Assembly: GCF_023347295.1 (NCBI RefSeq)
Contig: NZ_CP094469.1
Span: 1 to 64,000, forward strand
Source of the DNA: Faecalibacterium sp. I3-3-33
GTDB lineage: Bacteria > Bacillota > Clostridia > Oscillospirales > Ruminococcaceae
Reading direction: 5' to 3'
Length of the DNA stretch: 64,000 nt
Position numbers and translations under genes: made by a program
Shown: positions 19,190 to 27,356 of the stretch, piece after piece
How positions within the stretch are numbered: the first letter of the stretch is position 1
Layout: every line of letters starts with the position of its first letter
Notes under the pieces: model-generated
Told to the model about the DNA's origin: nothing
Seen by the model: the letters and a program-made list of their open reading frames with translations, nothing else
The model's database searches: none

Positions 19190-20764
19190 ATGGATATGGA
19201 AGAAAAGAAGCTGGAAACCAACACGGAACAGAACCTGCCGGTGCAGGAGCTGCCCGCCGATATCCCCGCCGAGGTGCGTCAGAAGCTGGCGGAGGATCTG
19301 AACGAGGAAGCCACCGAGGATCTGAAGCAGGATATGCGGGAGGCAGAGCGGGAGGAAGCCAATGACGAAGAGGTCAAGGCAAACCCCGAGATGCTGACCA
19401 AGAGCCGTCTGCTGAAGCTGCTGATCAAAAAGCAGTACGTCAAGCTGCGCGAGGTGACTGAGGAAGAGCAGCCCGCCGACTTAGCCGAGCTGCTGGAGGA
19501 ACTGGACGAGAACAACCGTCTGGTGGTGTTCCGTCTGCTGAAAAAGGAAGTTGCCACCGAAGCTTTTGCCTATATGTCCGACGAAGCCCGGGACGATCTG
19601 GTAAACGCCTTCTCGGACGTGGAGTTGGTGAGCGCCATCGAGGAGATGAGCCTTGACGATGCCGCCGACCTGCTGGAAGATATGCCCGCGGGCGTGGTCA
19701 AGCGGGTGCTGGAAAAATCCTCCCGGGAGACCCGCGAGAGCCTGAACAAGCTGCTGAACTACCCGGAAAGCTCTGCCGGCAGCCTGATGACCCCGGAATA
19801 TGTGCGTCTGCGCAGGGATATGACGGTGGAACAGGCCTTTGCCGCCATCCGCAAGCAGGGCGAGAACGCCGAGACCGTCTACACCTGCTATGTGGTAGAG
19901 AGCAACCGGCTGCAGGGCGTTGTCTCTGCCCGCAATCTGCTGCTGGCAGACCCCAAGACCCCCATCACGGAGATCATGGATGATAATCTGGTCACCGTGA
20001 AGGTCACCGACGATCAGGAGTTCGTGGCGCGTGAGATGCAGCGCTACGACTTTACCGCCATGCCCGTTCTGGACAACGAGGGCATGTTCGTGGGTATCAT
20101 CACCATCGACGATGCCATCGACGTTCTGACCGACGAGAGCACCGAGGATATGCAGAAGATGGCCGCCATTCTCCCGGATGACGACGCCACCACCTACTTC
20201 GGCACCAGTGTGTGGACCCACGCCAAGCAGCGCATCCCTTGGCTGCTGATCCTGATGCTGTCCGCTACCTTTACCGGCATGGTCACCACCCACTACGAGG
20301 AAGCCTTTGTCAGCCTGCCGCTGCTGGTCTCCTTCATGCCCATGCTGATGGATACCGCCGGTAACTGCGGCAACCAGATCAGCACCCTGATGGTGCGCGG
20401 TCTGGCACTGGGCGAGGTAGAGCCTGCCGACTTTATGCGGGTGCTGGGCAAGGAGCTGCGGGTGTCTGCCATCGTGGGCGCAGTGCTGGGCATCGTGAAC
20501 GGCCTGCGCATCTACCTGATGTACACCTTCCTCTTCCCCGGCCAGTACGCCAACGTGATAGGCTACGCCATCGTGGTCAGCGTGTCGCTGTTCTTCAGCG
20601 TCATTCTGGCAAAGCTGGTGGGCGGTATGCTGCCGCTTGCCGCCAAAAAGCTGGGTGCCGACCCCGCCATCATGGCTACCCCCTTCATCACCACCATTGT
20701 GGACGCTTGCAGCCTGATCCTCTATTTCCAGATCGCACAGCTGGTGTTCCGCAATATGATGTAA
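19190..20764 (+). CDS. mgtE: Magnesium transporter MgtE
   Basis: A dimeric Mg2+ channel of 524 residues, rather long because of a Glu-rich N-terminal extension of about 70 residues. The order is MgtE N domain (residues 75-195), two CBS domains (about 200-320; TPEYVRLRRDMTVEQAF and ITEIMDDNLVTVKVTDDQEFVAREM), a plug helix and five membrane segments from about 345 with PMLMDTAGNCGNQ. CBS and N domains close the pore when Mg2+ is plentiful. ATG 19190 follows GAGGAGG. A structured leader probably controls transcription. Confidence 0.95.
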   Translation: MDMEEKKLETNTEQNLPVQELPADIPAEVRQKLAEDLNEEATEDLKQDMREAEREEANDEEVKANPEMLTKSRLLKLLIKKQYVKLREVTEEEQPADLAELLEELDENNRLVVFRLLKKEVATEAFAYMSDEARDDLVNAFSDVELVSAIEEMSLDDAADLLEDMPAGVVKRVLEKSSRETRESLNKLLNYPESSAGSLMTPEYVRLRRDMTVEQAFAAIRKQGENAETVYTCYVVESNRLQGVVSARNLLLADPKTPITEIMDDNLVTVKVTDDQEFVAREMQRYDFTAMPVLDNEGMFVGIITIDDAIDVLTDESTEDMQKMAAILPDDDATTYFGTSVWTHAKQRIPWLLILMLSATFTGMVTTHYEEAFVSLPLLVSFMPMLMDTAGNCGNQISTLMVRGLALGEVEPADFMRVLGKELRVSAIVGAVLGIVNGLRIYLMYTFLFPGQYANVIGYAIVVSVSLFFSVILAKLVGGMLPLAAKKLGADPAIMATPFITTIVDACSLILYFQIAQLVFRNMM

Positions 20765-20774
20765 AGAAAAAAGC

Positions 20775-20810
20775 AATGCCGGACGGTCTGCGGACCGCCC
20801 GGCATTTTTT
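20775..20810 (+). terminator. Intrinsic terminator after mgtE
   Basis: ATGCCGG pairs with CCGGCAT around an inner CGGTC-TGCG-GACCG hairpin (UNCG-type loop), followed by TTTTTT. Confidence 0.9.
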
Positions 20811-20825
20811 GCGGGGAGTTCAGGC

Positions 20826-20963
20826 AAGTACCCCCTCAGGCGCTGCGCGCCAGCTCCCCCAAGGGGACGCCTTTGCGCTATGCCGGAAACTTTATCGTCA
20901 CCACCAAAAGCCGTCCCCTTGGGGAAGGTGGCATCGCCGCAGGCGATGACGGAAGGGGTAACT
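20826..20963. repeat. MITE-like palindromic repeat
   Basis: The ends are TACCCCCTCAGGCGCTGCG on the left and ATGACGGAAGGGGTA on the right, imperfect inverted ends with CCCCAAGGGG and CCCCTTGGGG inside. Related words (CCCCTCAGTC, GCGATGACGG) recur near 14010, 23620, 23740, 30711 and 30960. Confidence 0.6.
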
Positions 20964-20992
20964 CCCCCGCCGCGCCTGCGGGATAAAAACAG

Positions 20993-21429
20993 TGTGGAAA
21001 ACCACCGTTTGCGTCCGTTTTCCACACCGGGTTTTTCTCCCCGGCGGTTTGTGGAAAACTGCCCGGGGTAAGATTCCAGATTGGAGAAAAGCAAACCCGT
21101 AAGCCGGAGTAAACTGTAAAAACAAAAGAAAAACCTTCGACTTTCTTTTTTATAAAAGGCAGAATGCCCACATTTTAGCCCACAAATTTCCAGAATGCGG
21201 CGGCATCCATTACGGCTTGTATAGGACTTTCCTCTATTGGATGTGGAAAACTATGTGGAAAAGGTGGAAAACATCGTTGGAAACTGCGCCTCTTTTTCAC
21301 AAAAACGGTGGAAAACCCGGTGGAAAAAGTGAAAAGTTCATTCCAGACCGGATAATCCATACAATTTTCGGTTGTCGTTTTGGGACTTGAAACCCGCATG
21401 AATGCTGTGCTTTTCCCGCCTTTTCCACA
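20993..21429. other. Cluster of DnaA-box-like 9-mers
   Basis: Six perfect TTTTCCACA/TGTGGAAAA sites lie at 20993, 21018, 21050, 21242, 21254 and 21421. Near-matches GGTGGAAAA are at 21263, 21307 and 21319. These match the family better than the boxes in the dnaA-dnaN gap. The stretch is non-coding, between mgtE and the rhomboid-like gene. A role in DnaA titration or in a second origin part is inferred. Confidence 0.5.
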
Positions 21430-21595
21430 CCCCGGCGGTTTCGGGGTGAAAAAACTGCGCGTGCAGTCTGTCTGCCGGGAAAGAAAGCACAGTTTCACCG
21501 CCTTCCGCGTGGATTTTCTTGAATGCGGGGGACTGTCATGGTAAAATAGGGGTAACATGAAACTGGCGGGGCATCCCGCAACGGAGGCGAAACAC

Positions 21596-22240
21596 ATGAA
21601 CAACTGGCTGAATAAGCTGGAGCGCAAGTATGGCCGCTACGGAATCCCGAATCTGACCAATATTCTGGTGGCGGGGCAGATTCTGGTATTGGCCATCGAG
21701 CTGTTTATTGACCGCACCATCCCCTACTGGCTGGGGCTCAGCCGCAGCCTGCTGCTGCAGGGGCAGGTCTGGCGGGTGATCAGCTTTATCTTCATCCCCT
21801 TTTCCGGCGGCAGCATCCTCAGCGTGGTGTTGGGCATCTACTTCACATGGTTCATCGGCACGGCGCTGGAACGGGAGTGGGGCGATTTCCGCTACACGGT
21901 GTATCTGCTGTCCGGTGTGCTGGGCACGGTGCTGGGCTGTCTGCTCACCGGCGTGACCGCCAGCACCTACTGCCTGTCCCTCTCGCTGCTGCTGGCCTTT
22001 GCCATGCTGTACCCGGAGGTGCAGCTGCTGCTCTTCTTCGTCATCCCCATCCGGGTGAAGTATTTCGGCGTTTTTGCAGCGGTGCTGTGGGTATTCAGCT
22101 TTCTGGGCGCTTCCCTGCCCGGCAAGCTGGACTACCTGCTGTCCATGCTCAACGTCTGGCTCTTCTTTGTCCCCATGGCCTACCGCTCTCTCCGCGCATG
22201 GATGCGCCGGGAGCAGTGGAAGAGAAAAAATAGGAGATAA
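21596..22240 (+). CDS. Rhomboid-like membrane protein without visible catalytic residues
   Basis: A 214-residue polytopic protein with about six membrane segments. FIPFSGGSILSVVLGIYFTWFIGTALEREWGDFRY resembles the rhomboid region in which a helix pair precedes a conserved Glu-x-x-Trp-Gly motif. The catalytic GxSG serine and histidine of rhomboid proteases are not seen (GVTASTYC stands in the likely place), so it is probably a pseudoprotease or only distantly related. ATG 21596 follows ACGGAGG; the upstream in-frame ATG lacks an RBS. Confidence 0.7.
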   Translation: MNNWLNKLERKYGRYGIPNLTNILVAGQILVLAIELFIDRTIPYWLGLSRSLLLQGQVWRVISFIFIPFSGGSILSVVLGIYFTWFIGTALEREWGDFRYTVYLLSGVLGTVLGCLLTGVTASTYCLSLSLLLAFAMLYPEVQLLLFFVIPIRVKYFGVFAAVLWVFSFLGASLPGKLDYLLSMLNVWLFFVPMAYRSLRAWMRREQWKRKNRR

Positions 22241-22242
22241 GA

Positions 22243-22360
22243 ACCCTCCCGTGAAAATGGAATACCGGAGCGTCCGCAGACGCTCCGGTATTCCGAAATT
22301 AAAAATAAATCTTCCGCTATTCATGCGCAGAGCGAAGCGGAGCGCATTCTAAATCGTTTT
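22243..22360 (+). repeat. Two-hairpin intergenic repeat, copy R3
   Basis: Forward copy: CCCTCCCGTGAAAATG lead, 15-bp perfect stem GAATACCGGAGCGTC around CGCA, an AAATTAAAAATAAATC linker, and a second hairpin ATGCGC/GCGCAT ending in TAAATCGTTTT. Confidence 0.85.
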
Positions 22361-22391
22361 ACGACCGTCTCACAAAAGGAGTACCCTCATC

Positions 22392-23357
22392 ATGATGCTG
22401 GACCGCATGGAAGGCAACGCAGAACTGAAAACCAGTGTGCAGCAGATGCTGGCCACCCGGCGGCTGACCCACAGCGTGCTGCTGGTGGGCGAAGCCGGAC
22501 TTGGTACCGGCTTTGCCGCCCGCTGCATCGCCGCCGACTACCTCTACCCGGCGGGCGGTGCCGCCGCCGAGGCGCTGCTGCGGGGCGAGTGCTGCCGCGC
22601 CGTGGCAAAGGCCGGTAAGCGCGACAGCGGCACGGTGGAGACCGGCATCGTGCGGGAAGCCATCTCGGTGTCCGGTATGGGCAGCGGCGGAAAGTATCTG
22701 GTGGGTCAGGTCACCGCCATGCGCAGCGAGATTTTCAACACCAGCCTTTCCGCCGAGGGGCGCGCCGTGCTTTTGTACCATGTGGAGCGGATGAACGAGG
22801 AATCCGCCAACGCCCTGCTGAAGGTGATGGAGGAGCCGCCGGAGGGGGTGCTGTTCCTGCTCACGGCGGATTCTCTGGCCAGTGTGCTGCCCACCATCCG
22901 CAGCCGCTGCGTCAGCTTTGCGGTGGCACCGGTGTCCCCCGCCGACTGCACCCGCTACTGCGCGGCGCAGGGGGTGGACAAAAAAACAGCCGCACTGTAC
23001 AGTGAGCTGTTCGATGGTCATATCGGCACGGTGCTGGCTGCCGCCCGGGACGAAGCCCGCGCTGCACAGGTGGAAAAAGCGCTGGAGCTTGCCCGCGCCG
23101 CTGCCGCCCGGGACAGCTACACCGCCGCCGTGCTGCTTGCCGCCTTTGAAAAGGATAAAGCTGCTGCCGCCGCCCTGCTGACCGATTTTCGCGCCGTGGC
23201 AGCGGCGGGACTGCGCAGCAGCCCCCGCGCCCCGGTGCAGGGCACACAGGCGCGGCAGGCGGTGCGTCTGGCAGACGCCGCCTTGCAGCGGCTGGGCGCA
23301 CAGGTGAACCCCAAGGTGGTGCTTTCGGTGTTCGCGGCAAAGCTGCGCACCCTTTAA
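22392..23357 (+). CDS. holB: DNA polymerase III subunit delta prime
   Basis: A clamp-loader subunit of 321 residues, close to family length. The N-terminal AAA+-like domain has LLVGEAGLGTGFAARCIA and NEESANALLKVMEEPPEGVLFLLTADSLASVLPTIRSRC, the hallmark SRC motif being near residue 176. The Cys cluster of the usual zinc module is reduced (ECC only), and the Walker A is degenerate as expected for delta prime. AAAGGAG lies at 22374-22380. A second ATG follows directly and could also be the start. Its strong downstream hairpin is shared with small RNA B on the other strand. Confidence 0.9.
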   Translation: MMLDRMEGNAELKTSVQQMLATRRLTHSVLLVGEAGLGTGFAARCIAADYLYPAGGAAAEALLRGECCRAVAKAGKRDSGTVETGIVREAISVSGMGSGGKYLVGQVTAMRSEIFNTSLSAEGRAVLLYHVERMNEESANALLKVMEEPPEGVLFLLTADSLASVLPTIRSRCVSFAVAPVSPADCTRYCAAQGVDKKTAALYSELFDGHIGTVLAAARDEARAAQVEKALELARAAAARDSYTAAVLLAAFEKDKAAAAALLTDFRAVAAAGLRSSPRAPVQGTQARQAVRLADAALQRLGAQVNPKVVLSVFAAKLRTL

Positions 23358-23363
23358 AAAATA

Positions 23364-23499
23364 ACAGAACAACAAGAACCCCCTCCGGCGCTTGCGGTAC
23401 ACCGGAGGGGGTTCTTGTTTGGGGTATTGCTTTGGTGTGAGGAGGAATCATGTGCGGGGAAGTGGTTGCGGCCCCACTGTCCCTGCAAGATACAGTATA
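23364..23499 (-). ncRNA. Small RNA, paralogue B (with promoter and bidirectional terminator)
   Basis: On the minus strand a -35 ATGACT (23517-23522) and -10 TATACT (23494-23499) are 17 bases apart. The transcript, from about 23488, has a hairpin of arms GGGA(C)AGTGG and CCACTTCCC around GGCCGCAA, the unpaired ATTCCTCCTCAC segment, and an 18-bp terminator stem (23371-23388 with 23402-23419) with T tracts on both strands. A G-to-A change in one arm, relative to paralogue A, turns a mismatch into a pair, which supports the fold. On the plus strand the stem also ends holB. Confidence 0.7.
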
Positions 23500-23615
23500 C
23501 CCGATTTTACGAAAAAAGTCATTACATTTCTGTGAAAAATCAAAAAAGTTCTTGAAACTTTGTACCGCAGTGCGAAAAAAATACAAAATGAAACGTTTAA
23601 GAAGAAAAACGAACC

Positions 23616-23716
23616 CCCTCAGTCTCGCTGCGCTCGCCAGCTCCCCCAAGGGGGCGCCTTTTGAGGTGGAGGTAAAGTTTCCGGCTAAACCGCAAAGTTT
23701 GCGAGCGCAGCCGCTC
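23616..23716. repeat. GC-rich palindromic repeat pieces
   Basis: CCCCCTCAGTCTCGCTGCG and CTCCCCCAAGGGGGC belong to the same family as the elements at 20826 and 30709. The stretch joins directly to the 223-bp repeat copy 2. No coding sign. Confidence 0.5.
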
Positions 23717-23721
23717 CCCCG

Positions 23722-23944
23722 GGGGGAGCTGTCGCGCAGCGACTGAGGGGCTATAAATGGAGAAGCGAAAAAAGCGTTAAAGCGATAGCGCCGACTGGCG
23801 CAGCGCTAGCTTTTTTGTGCTTCGACTTCTTCTTTAGGATTGTTAAGGGCGTGCAGCCCTTGACCCGTTGCGGGGTGGGTGGAGTCCAGAGGTAGGGAGG
23901 GGGGAGTCGGAACACCCCTCCCTGCCTCTGGCCCAGCGGAGCGT
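23722..23944. repeat. 223-bp repeat, copy 2
   Basis: Same length as, and about 97 percent identical by eye to, 14028-14250, including the T6-tailed hairpin. Confidence 0.8.
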
Positions 23945-23994
23945 TCCAGCCCGCTGCTGGCAAGCAGTAACTTCCCCCGCGCAGCGCCGCACGC

Positions 23995-24513
23995 TCACCC
24001 GTTTTTCATCTGCTCCGCGTGCAGCTTTCCGTGCTCCACATAGTGCACGGCGTTGTGCAGGTTGGCTTCCACCTGCGCGGCGCTCACCTGCTTGATGACC
24101 CGGGCGGGCACGCCCACTGCCACCGAGTTGTCTGGGATGACCATGCCTTCCGGCACAAGCGCCCCTGCCCCGATGATGCAGTTTTTGCCCACCACGCAAT
24201 GGTTCAGCAGGGTGGCGTGCATCCCGATGAGACTGCCGTCCCCTACGGTGCAGCCGTGCACCAGGGCGCAGTGCCCTACCGTGACGTTTTCGCCAAGGGT
24301 CACGCAGCCGCCGATGTCGCAGTGCAGCACCGCGTTGTCCTGCACGTTGCTGTTTTTGCCGATGGTCAGCGTGCCGTCATCCCCGCGCAGCACCGCACCG
24401 TACCAGACGGTGGAGCCGGGTTTTAAAACCACATCTCCCTGCACCGTAGCGCTGGGGGCTACAAAAGCTGCGCCCTCATCGCGGGGCGTTTTTCCACAAA
24501 AGGATAAGAACAT
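23995..24513 (-). CDS. Gamma-carbonic-anhydrase-like left-handed beta-helix protein
   Basis: A 172-residue hexapeptide-repeat protein of the YrdA/PaaY type. The stacked repeats run from VAPSATVQGDVVL to IPDNSVAVGVPARVIKQ. Three metal-ligand histidine positions of gamma carbonic anhydrases are seen: His in NAVLHCD, and the VGHCALVHGC pair. It may hydrate CO2 or act on an acyl-CoA; many relatives have no proven activity. It is alone on the minus strand. AGAAAGGTGG lies rather far (about 9 bases) before the ATG. Confidence 0.85.
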   Translation of the reverse strand: MFLSFCGKTPRDEGAAFVAPSATVQGDVVLKPGSTVWYGAVLRGDDGTLTIGKNSNVQDNAVLHCDIGGCVTLGENVTVGHCALVHGCTVGDGSLIGMHATLLNHCVVGKNCIIGAGALVPEGMVIPDNSVAVGVPARVIKQVSAAQVEANLHNAVHYVEHGKLHAEQMKNG

Positions 24514-24620
24514 TGTTAAAAACCACCTTTCTCTTTTGGTTCTTTTATGGTATTCTTATAAGTAAGGAACAAAAATGTGCGCGCCGGTTTTGCCGGAGCG
24601 GGATTCAAGGGGGTACCTTC

Positions 24621-25913
24621 ATGCTTCACAACACGTTCTGCCGCCGGTTGGCGGCACTGGTGCTCACGCTGGCGGTCGCCGTCAGTGCAGTGCTGCCGGT
24701 ATTTGCAGTATACCCCATGCCCATCCAGACTGCAACAGAGACCGAGGCAGTGTATCTGTTCAACGCGGACACCGGCAAGACCATCCTGAGCCAGAACGCC
24801 GACCAGCAGAAATATGTCGCCAGCCTGACCAAGCTGATGACCGCCCTGCTGCTGGTGGAAAGCGGCAAGGACCTGAACGGTGAAGTGACCGTGCCCACCG
24901 ATTTAACGCAGGAGTTCAAGGATATCCAGAACGCCAACGGCACCACCATAGGGCTGCGCATCGGTGAGACCGTGCGCCGCATCGACCTGCTGAACGCGAT
25001 GCTCATCGTCAGCGCCAACGACGCCGCCAGCGTCATTGCGTGGGACGTGGGGGGCAGCGTGGTGGGCTTTGTGCAGCAGATGAACGCCAAGGCAGCAGAG
25101 CTGGGCTGCACCGGCACAAACTTTACCTGCGCCCACGGCCTGTTTGACTACGGCAACGTGTCCACCGCACAGGATCTGGCAAAGATCGCCGCCGCCTGCG
25201 CCCAGAACCAGACCTTTGCACAGGTGGCGGGCACCGCCAGCTATGTGCTGCCGGCCACCAATCTGCGCAAGGCAGAGCACACCATCAGCAGCTCCAACAG
25301 CCTGATGAACAGCGAAAGCACCAACTACCGGGAGTATGTCCAGTGGGTCAAGGGCGGCTTTACCACGCTGGCAGGCCGCTGTACCGTGGCCTTTGCCCAG
25401 CAGGACGGCCACAACTACGGGCTGGTGATCCTTGGCTGCGACACGCTGGATCATCTTTTTACCGAGTGCGACGACCTGTTCGACTGGGCCTTTGCCAGCT
25501 TTGCCGACCGGCCGCTGGTGGATACCAAGACCGTGCTGACCACGGTAGACCTGAACAAGTGCCGCACCGAGCCGGTTGTGGAGCTGTACGCCGCCGCCCC
25601 GGTCAGCGGCTACGGCCACAGTGACGATAAGGTGAGTTATTCCTTCGACCTGCCCGAGCGCGTTTCCGCTACCGTCAAGGAGGGGCAGAAGCTGGGCACC
25701 GCCACCGTCTATCTGGATGGCTACGAGGTGGGACAGGTAGACCTTGTGACCCACCGGGAGTATGTGTCGGACTTCCGCACCGATATCAAGGCCACCCTGC
25801 TGCTGCTCTGCGCCCTGATTTTGATCCTGTGCGCTTTGGGCTTTGTCACCCTGCGCTGCGGCGGCGGGCTGACCCTCAACCAGCGCCGCCGTCAAATGAA
25901 GCGGAGAAGATAA
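24621..25913 (+). CDS. D-alanyl-D-alanine carboxypeptidase (PBP5/DacF type)
   Basis: A 430-residue penicillin-binding enzyme that trims the last D-Ala of peptidoglycan stem peptides outside the membrane. A signal peptide (residues 1-29, ending LPVFA) is followed by the three active-site motifs: S68-L-T-K71, S131-A-N133 and K244-G-G. A PBP5-type C-terminal beta domain precedes a C-terminal hydrophobic segment (ATLLLLCALILILCALGF), which here looks like a true membrane span instead of an amphipathic anchor. ATG 24621 begins the signal peptide; an upstream TTG in frame is less likely. Confidence 0.92.
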   Translation: MLHNTFCRRLAALVLTLAVAVSAVLPVFAVYPMPIQTATETEAVYLFNADTGKTILSQNADQQKYVASLTKLMTALLLVESGKDLNGEVTVPTDLTQEFKDIQNANGTTIGLRIGETVRRIDLLNAMLIVSANDAASVIAWDVGGSVVGFVQQMNAKAAELGCTGTNFTCAHGLFDYGNVSTAQDLAKIAAACAQNQTFAQVAGTASYVLPATNLRKAEHTISSSNSLMNSESTNYREYVQWVKGGFTTLAGRCTVAFAQQDGHNYGLVILGCDTLDHLFTECDDLFDWAFASFADRPLVDTKTVLTTVDLNKCRTEPVVELYAAAPVSGYGHSDDKVSYSFDLPERVSATVKEGQKLGTATVYLDGYEVGQVDLVTHREYVSDFRTDIKATLLLLCALILILCALGFVTLRCGGGLTLNQRRRQMKRRR

Positions 25914-26030
25914 CCCCTCTCGTGAAAAGGCAATTCTGGAAAATCCGCAGATTTTCCAGAATTGCGAATTATAAAATATGCTTTCCGCTGATTATGCGCA
26001 AAGCGAACGCGGCGCGCATTCCAAATCGTC
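25914..26030 (+). repeat. Two-hairpin intergenic repeat, copy R4
   Basis: Forward copy: TCGTGAAAAGG lead, stem GCAATTCTGGAAAATC around CGCA, an AATTATAAAATATG linker, second hairpin ATGCGC/GCGCAT, ending CCAAATCGTC. Its first stem has the same sequence as R2 in opposite orientation. Confidence 0.85.
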
Positions 26031-26036
26031 AAAGAT

Positions 26037-26074
26037 AAAAGGGGCAGATGCACGGTTGTGCATCTGCCCCTTTT
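26037..26074. terminator. Bidirectional intrinsic terminator (dacF-like / birA)
   Basis: AAAAGGGGCAGATGCAC pairs perfectly with its complement around GGTT, with A and T runs on both sides, between convergent genes. Confidence 0.93.
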
Positions 26075-26078
26075 ATAA

Positions 26079-26846
26079 TTATACTGCTCCGTAGATGCCG
26101 TGCACCGACACTTCCCCGGTGAAAACGTGCTGTTCCCCGGCATCGGTGCGCACCACTAAACGCCCCTCGGCGTCCACGTCCACGGCTTCGCCTGCGCCCT
26201 GACTGCCGTCCGGCAGGTCAAAGGTGACCCGGCGGCCCAGATTGATGCAGGCGGCCTTGTATTCCTCCCGGAAGGGCGCAAAGCCGTCCCGGGCAAAGGT
26301 GTACAGGCTGCGGTCAAAGCCAAAATCGGTCAGCCCCTCCGCCAGCCATGCGGGGTCGGTGGCAAGATCCACCGCAGCGCCCTGCAGCGCCAGCGAGGTG
26401 CCGTGGGGCAGGTCGGCGGCGTCAAAATAGCTCTGGGGCTGGGCAAGGTTGATGCCGATGCCGCACAGGATACCGCGCCCCTGCTGCTGATAGCCGTAGC
26501 TCACGCTTTCGCACAGGATGCCCACCAGCTTTTTGCCGTTCAGCAAAAGGTCGTTGGGCCACTTGATCTGGCAGTCCACGCCGTAGCGCAGCTGCAACTG
26601 GCGGCGCACCGCAAGGCTTGCCAGCAGCGGCAGGGTGGCGGGCTGCGCCAGCGGCTCCTTGATGGCGACCGTGTAGTACAGCGCCTTGCCCTCGGCGTTT
26701 ACCCAGCTGCGGCCAAGCCGCCCGCGCCCGGCGGTCTGGTTTTCGGTATACACCGCCGCAACGGGGCCGAACTCCTCGAAATGTTCCTTTACATAGGCGT
26801 TGGTGCTGCCGCATTCCGGCAGATAGCGCACCTCGTTGATGCTCAT
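26079..26846 (-). CDS. birA: Biotin--[acetyl-CoA-carboxylase] ligase
   Basis: Joins biotin to a lysine of biotin carboxyl carrier proteins through biotinyl-AMP. 255 residues, starting at the catalytic domain; the N-terminal DNA-binding winged helix of bifunctional BirA is absent, so it should not repress transcription. Motifs include STNAYVKE, the biotin loop TAGRGRLGRSW, and KWPNDLLLNGKKLVGILCE, followed by the small SH3-like C-terminal domain. It overlaps the phosphoesterase gene by four bases and ends a minus-strand operon. Confidence 0.94.
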   Translation of the reverse strand: MSINEVRYLPECGSTNAYVKEHFEEFGPVAAVYTENQTAGRGRLGRSWVNAEGKALYYTVAIKEPLAQPATLPLLASLAVRRQLQLRYGVDCQIKWPNDLLLNGKKLVGILCESVSYGYQQQGRGILCGIGINLAQPQSYFDAADLPHGTSLALQGAAVDLATDPAWLAEGLTDFGFDRSLYTFARDGFAPFREEYKAACINLGRRVTFDLPDGSQGAGEAVDVDAEGRLVVRTDAGEQHVFTGEVSVHGIYGAV

Positions 26847-27334
26847 TGCTTGGGTACCTCTTTGTGCTCATAGGCGGTCACTGCGCCGTTTTCCAGCGTC
26901 AGCAGACCGTAGGTGTCCGGGCCGGTGTAGCAGCGCCCGCAGGAGCCGGGGTTGAACAAAAACACATTGCCCCGCTGCTCCGCGTGGGGAATATGGGAGT
27001 GGCCGAACAGCGCCACCTCTGCCCCGCGGGCGGCGGCGGCGTCTGCCAGCGTATCCAGATCGTATTTCACGCCATACATGTGACCGTGTGTATAGAAAAC
27101 CACCGTCTGATCAAAGCCCGCAAGGCCGTCCAGCGGCTCCAGCGCACCGTAATCGCAGTTGCCGGCCACGGAATACACCCGCAGATGAGGGAAAAAGGCC
27201 AGCGCCTGTTCCAGATCCCGCAGGCCGTCCCCCAAAAAGATCACAGCATCCACGTTGTTCTGCTCTTTGTTCAAAATGCGCTTAATGGCGTCACGCGCGC
27301 CGTGGCTGTCGCTCAGGACCAGTAGTTTTGTCAC
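26843..27334 (-). CDS. YfcE/MJ0936-like metallophosphoesterase
   Basis: 163 residues with the full set of calcineurin-type metal motifs: DSHGARD near the N-terminus, GDGLRD, GNCD, and GHSHIPH near the C-terminus, with THGHMYG between them. Relatives split phosphodiesters such as cyclic nucleotides or act as phosphatases; the physiological substrate is unknown. It lies between rsmI (22 bases) and birA (four-base overlap), so it belongs to the operon. Confidence 0.92.
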   Translation of the reverse strand: MTKLLVLSDSHGARDAIKRILNKEQNNVDAVIFLGDGLRDLEQALAFFPHLRVYSVAGNCDYGALEPLDGLAGFDQTVVFYTHGHMYGVKYDLDTLADAAAARGAEVALFGHSHIPHAEQRGNVFLFNPGSCGRCYTGPDTYGLLTLENGAVTAYEHKEVPKQ

Positions 27335-27356
27335 GGAACAATATCCTCCTCTAACC

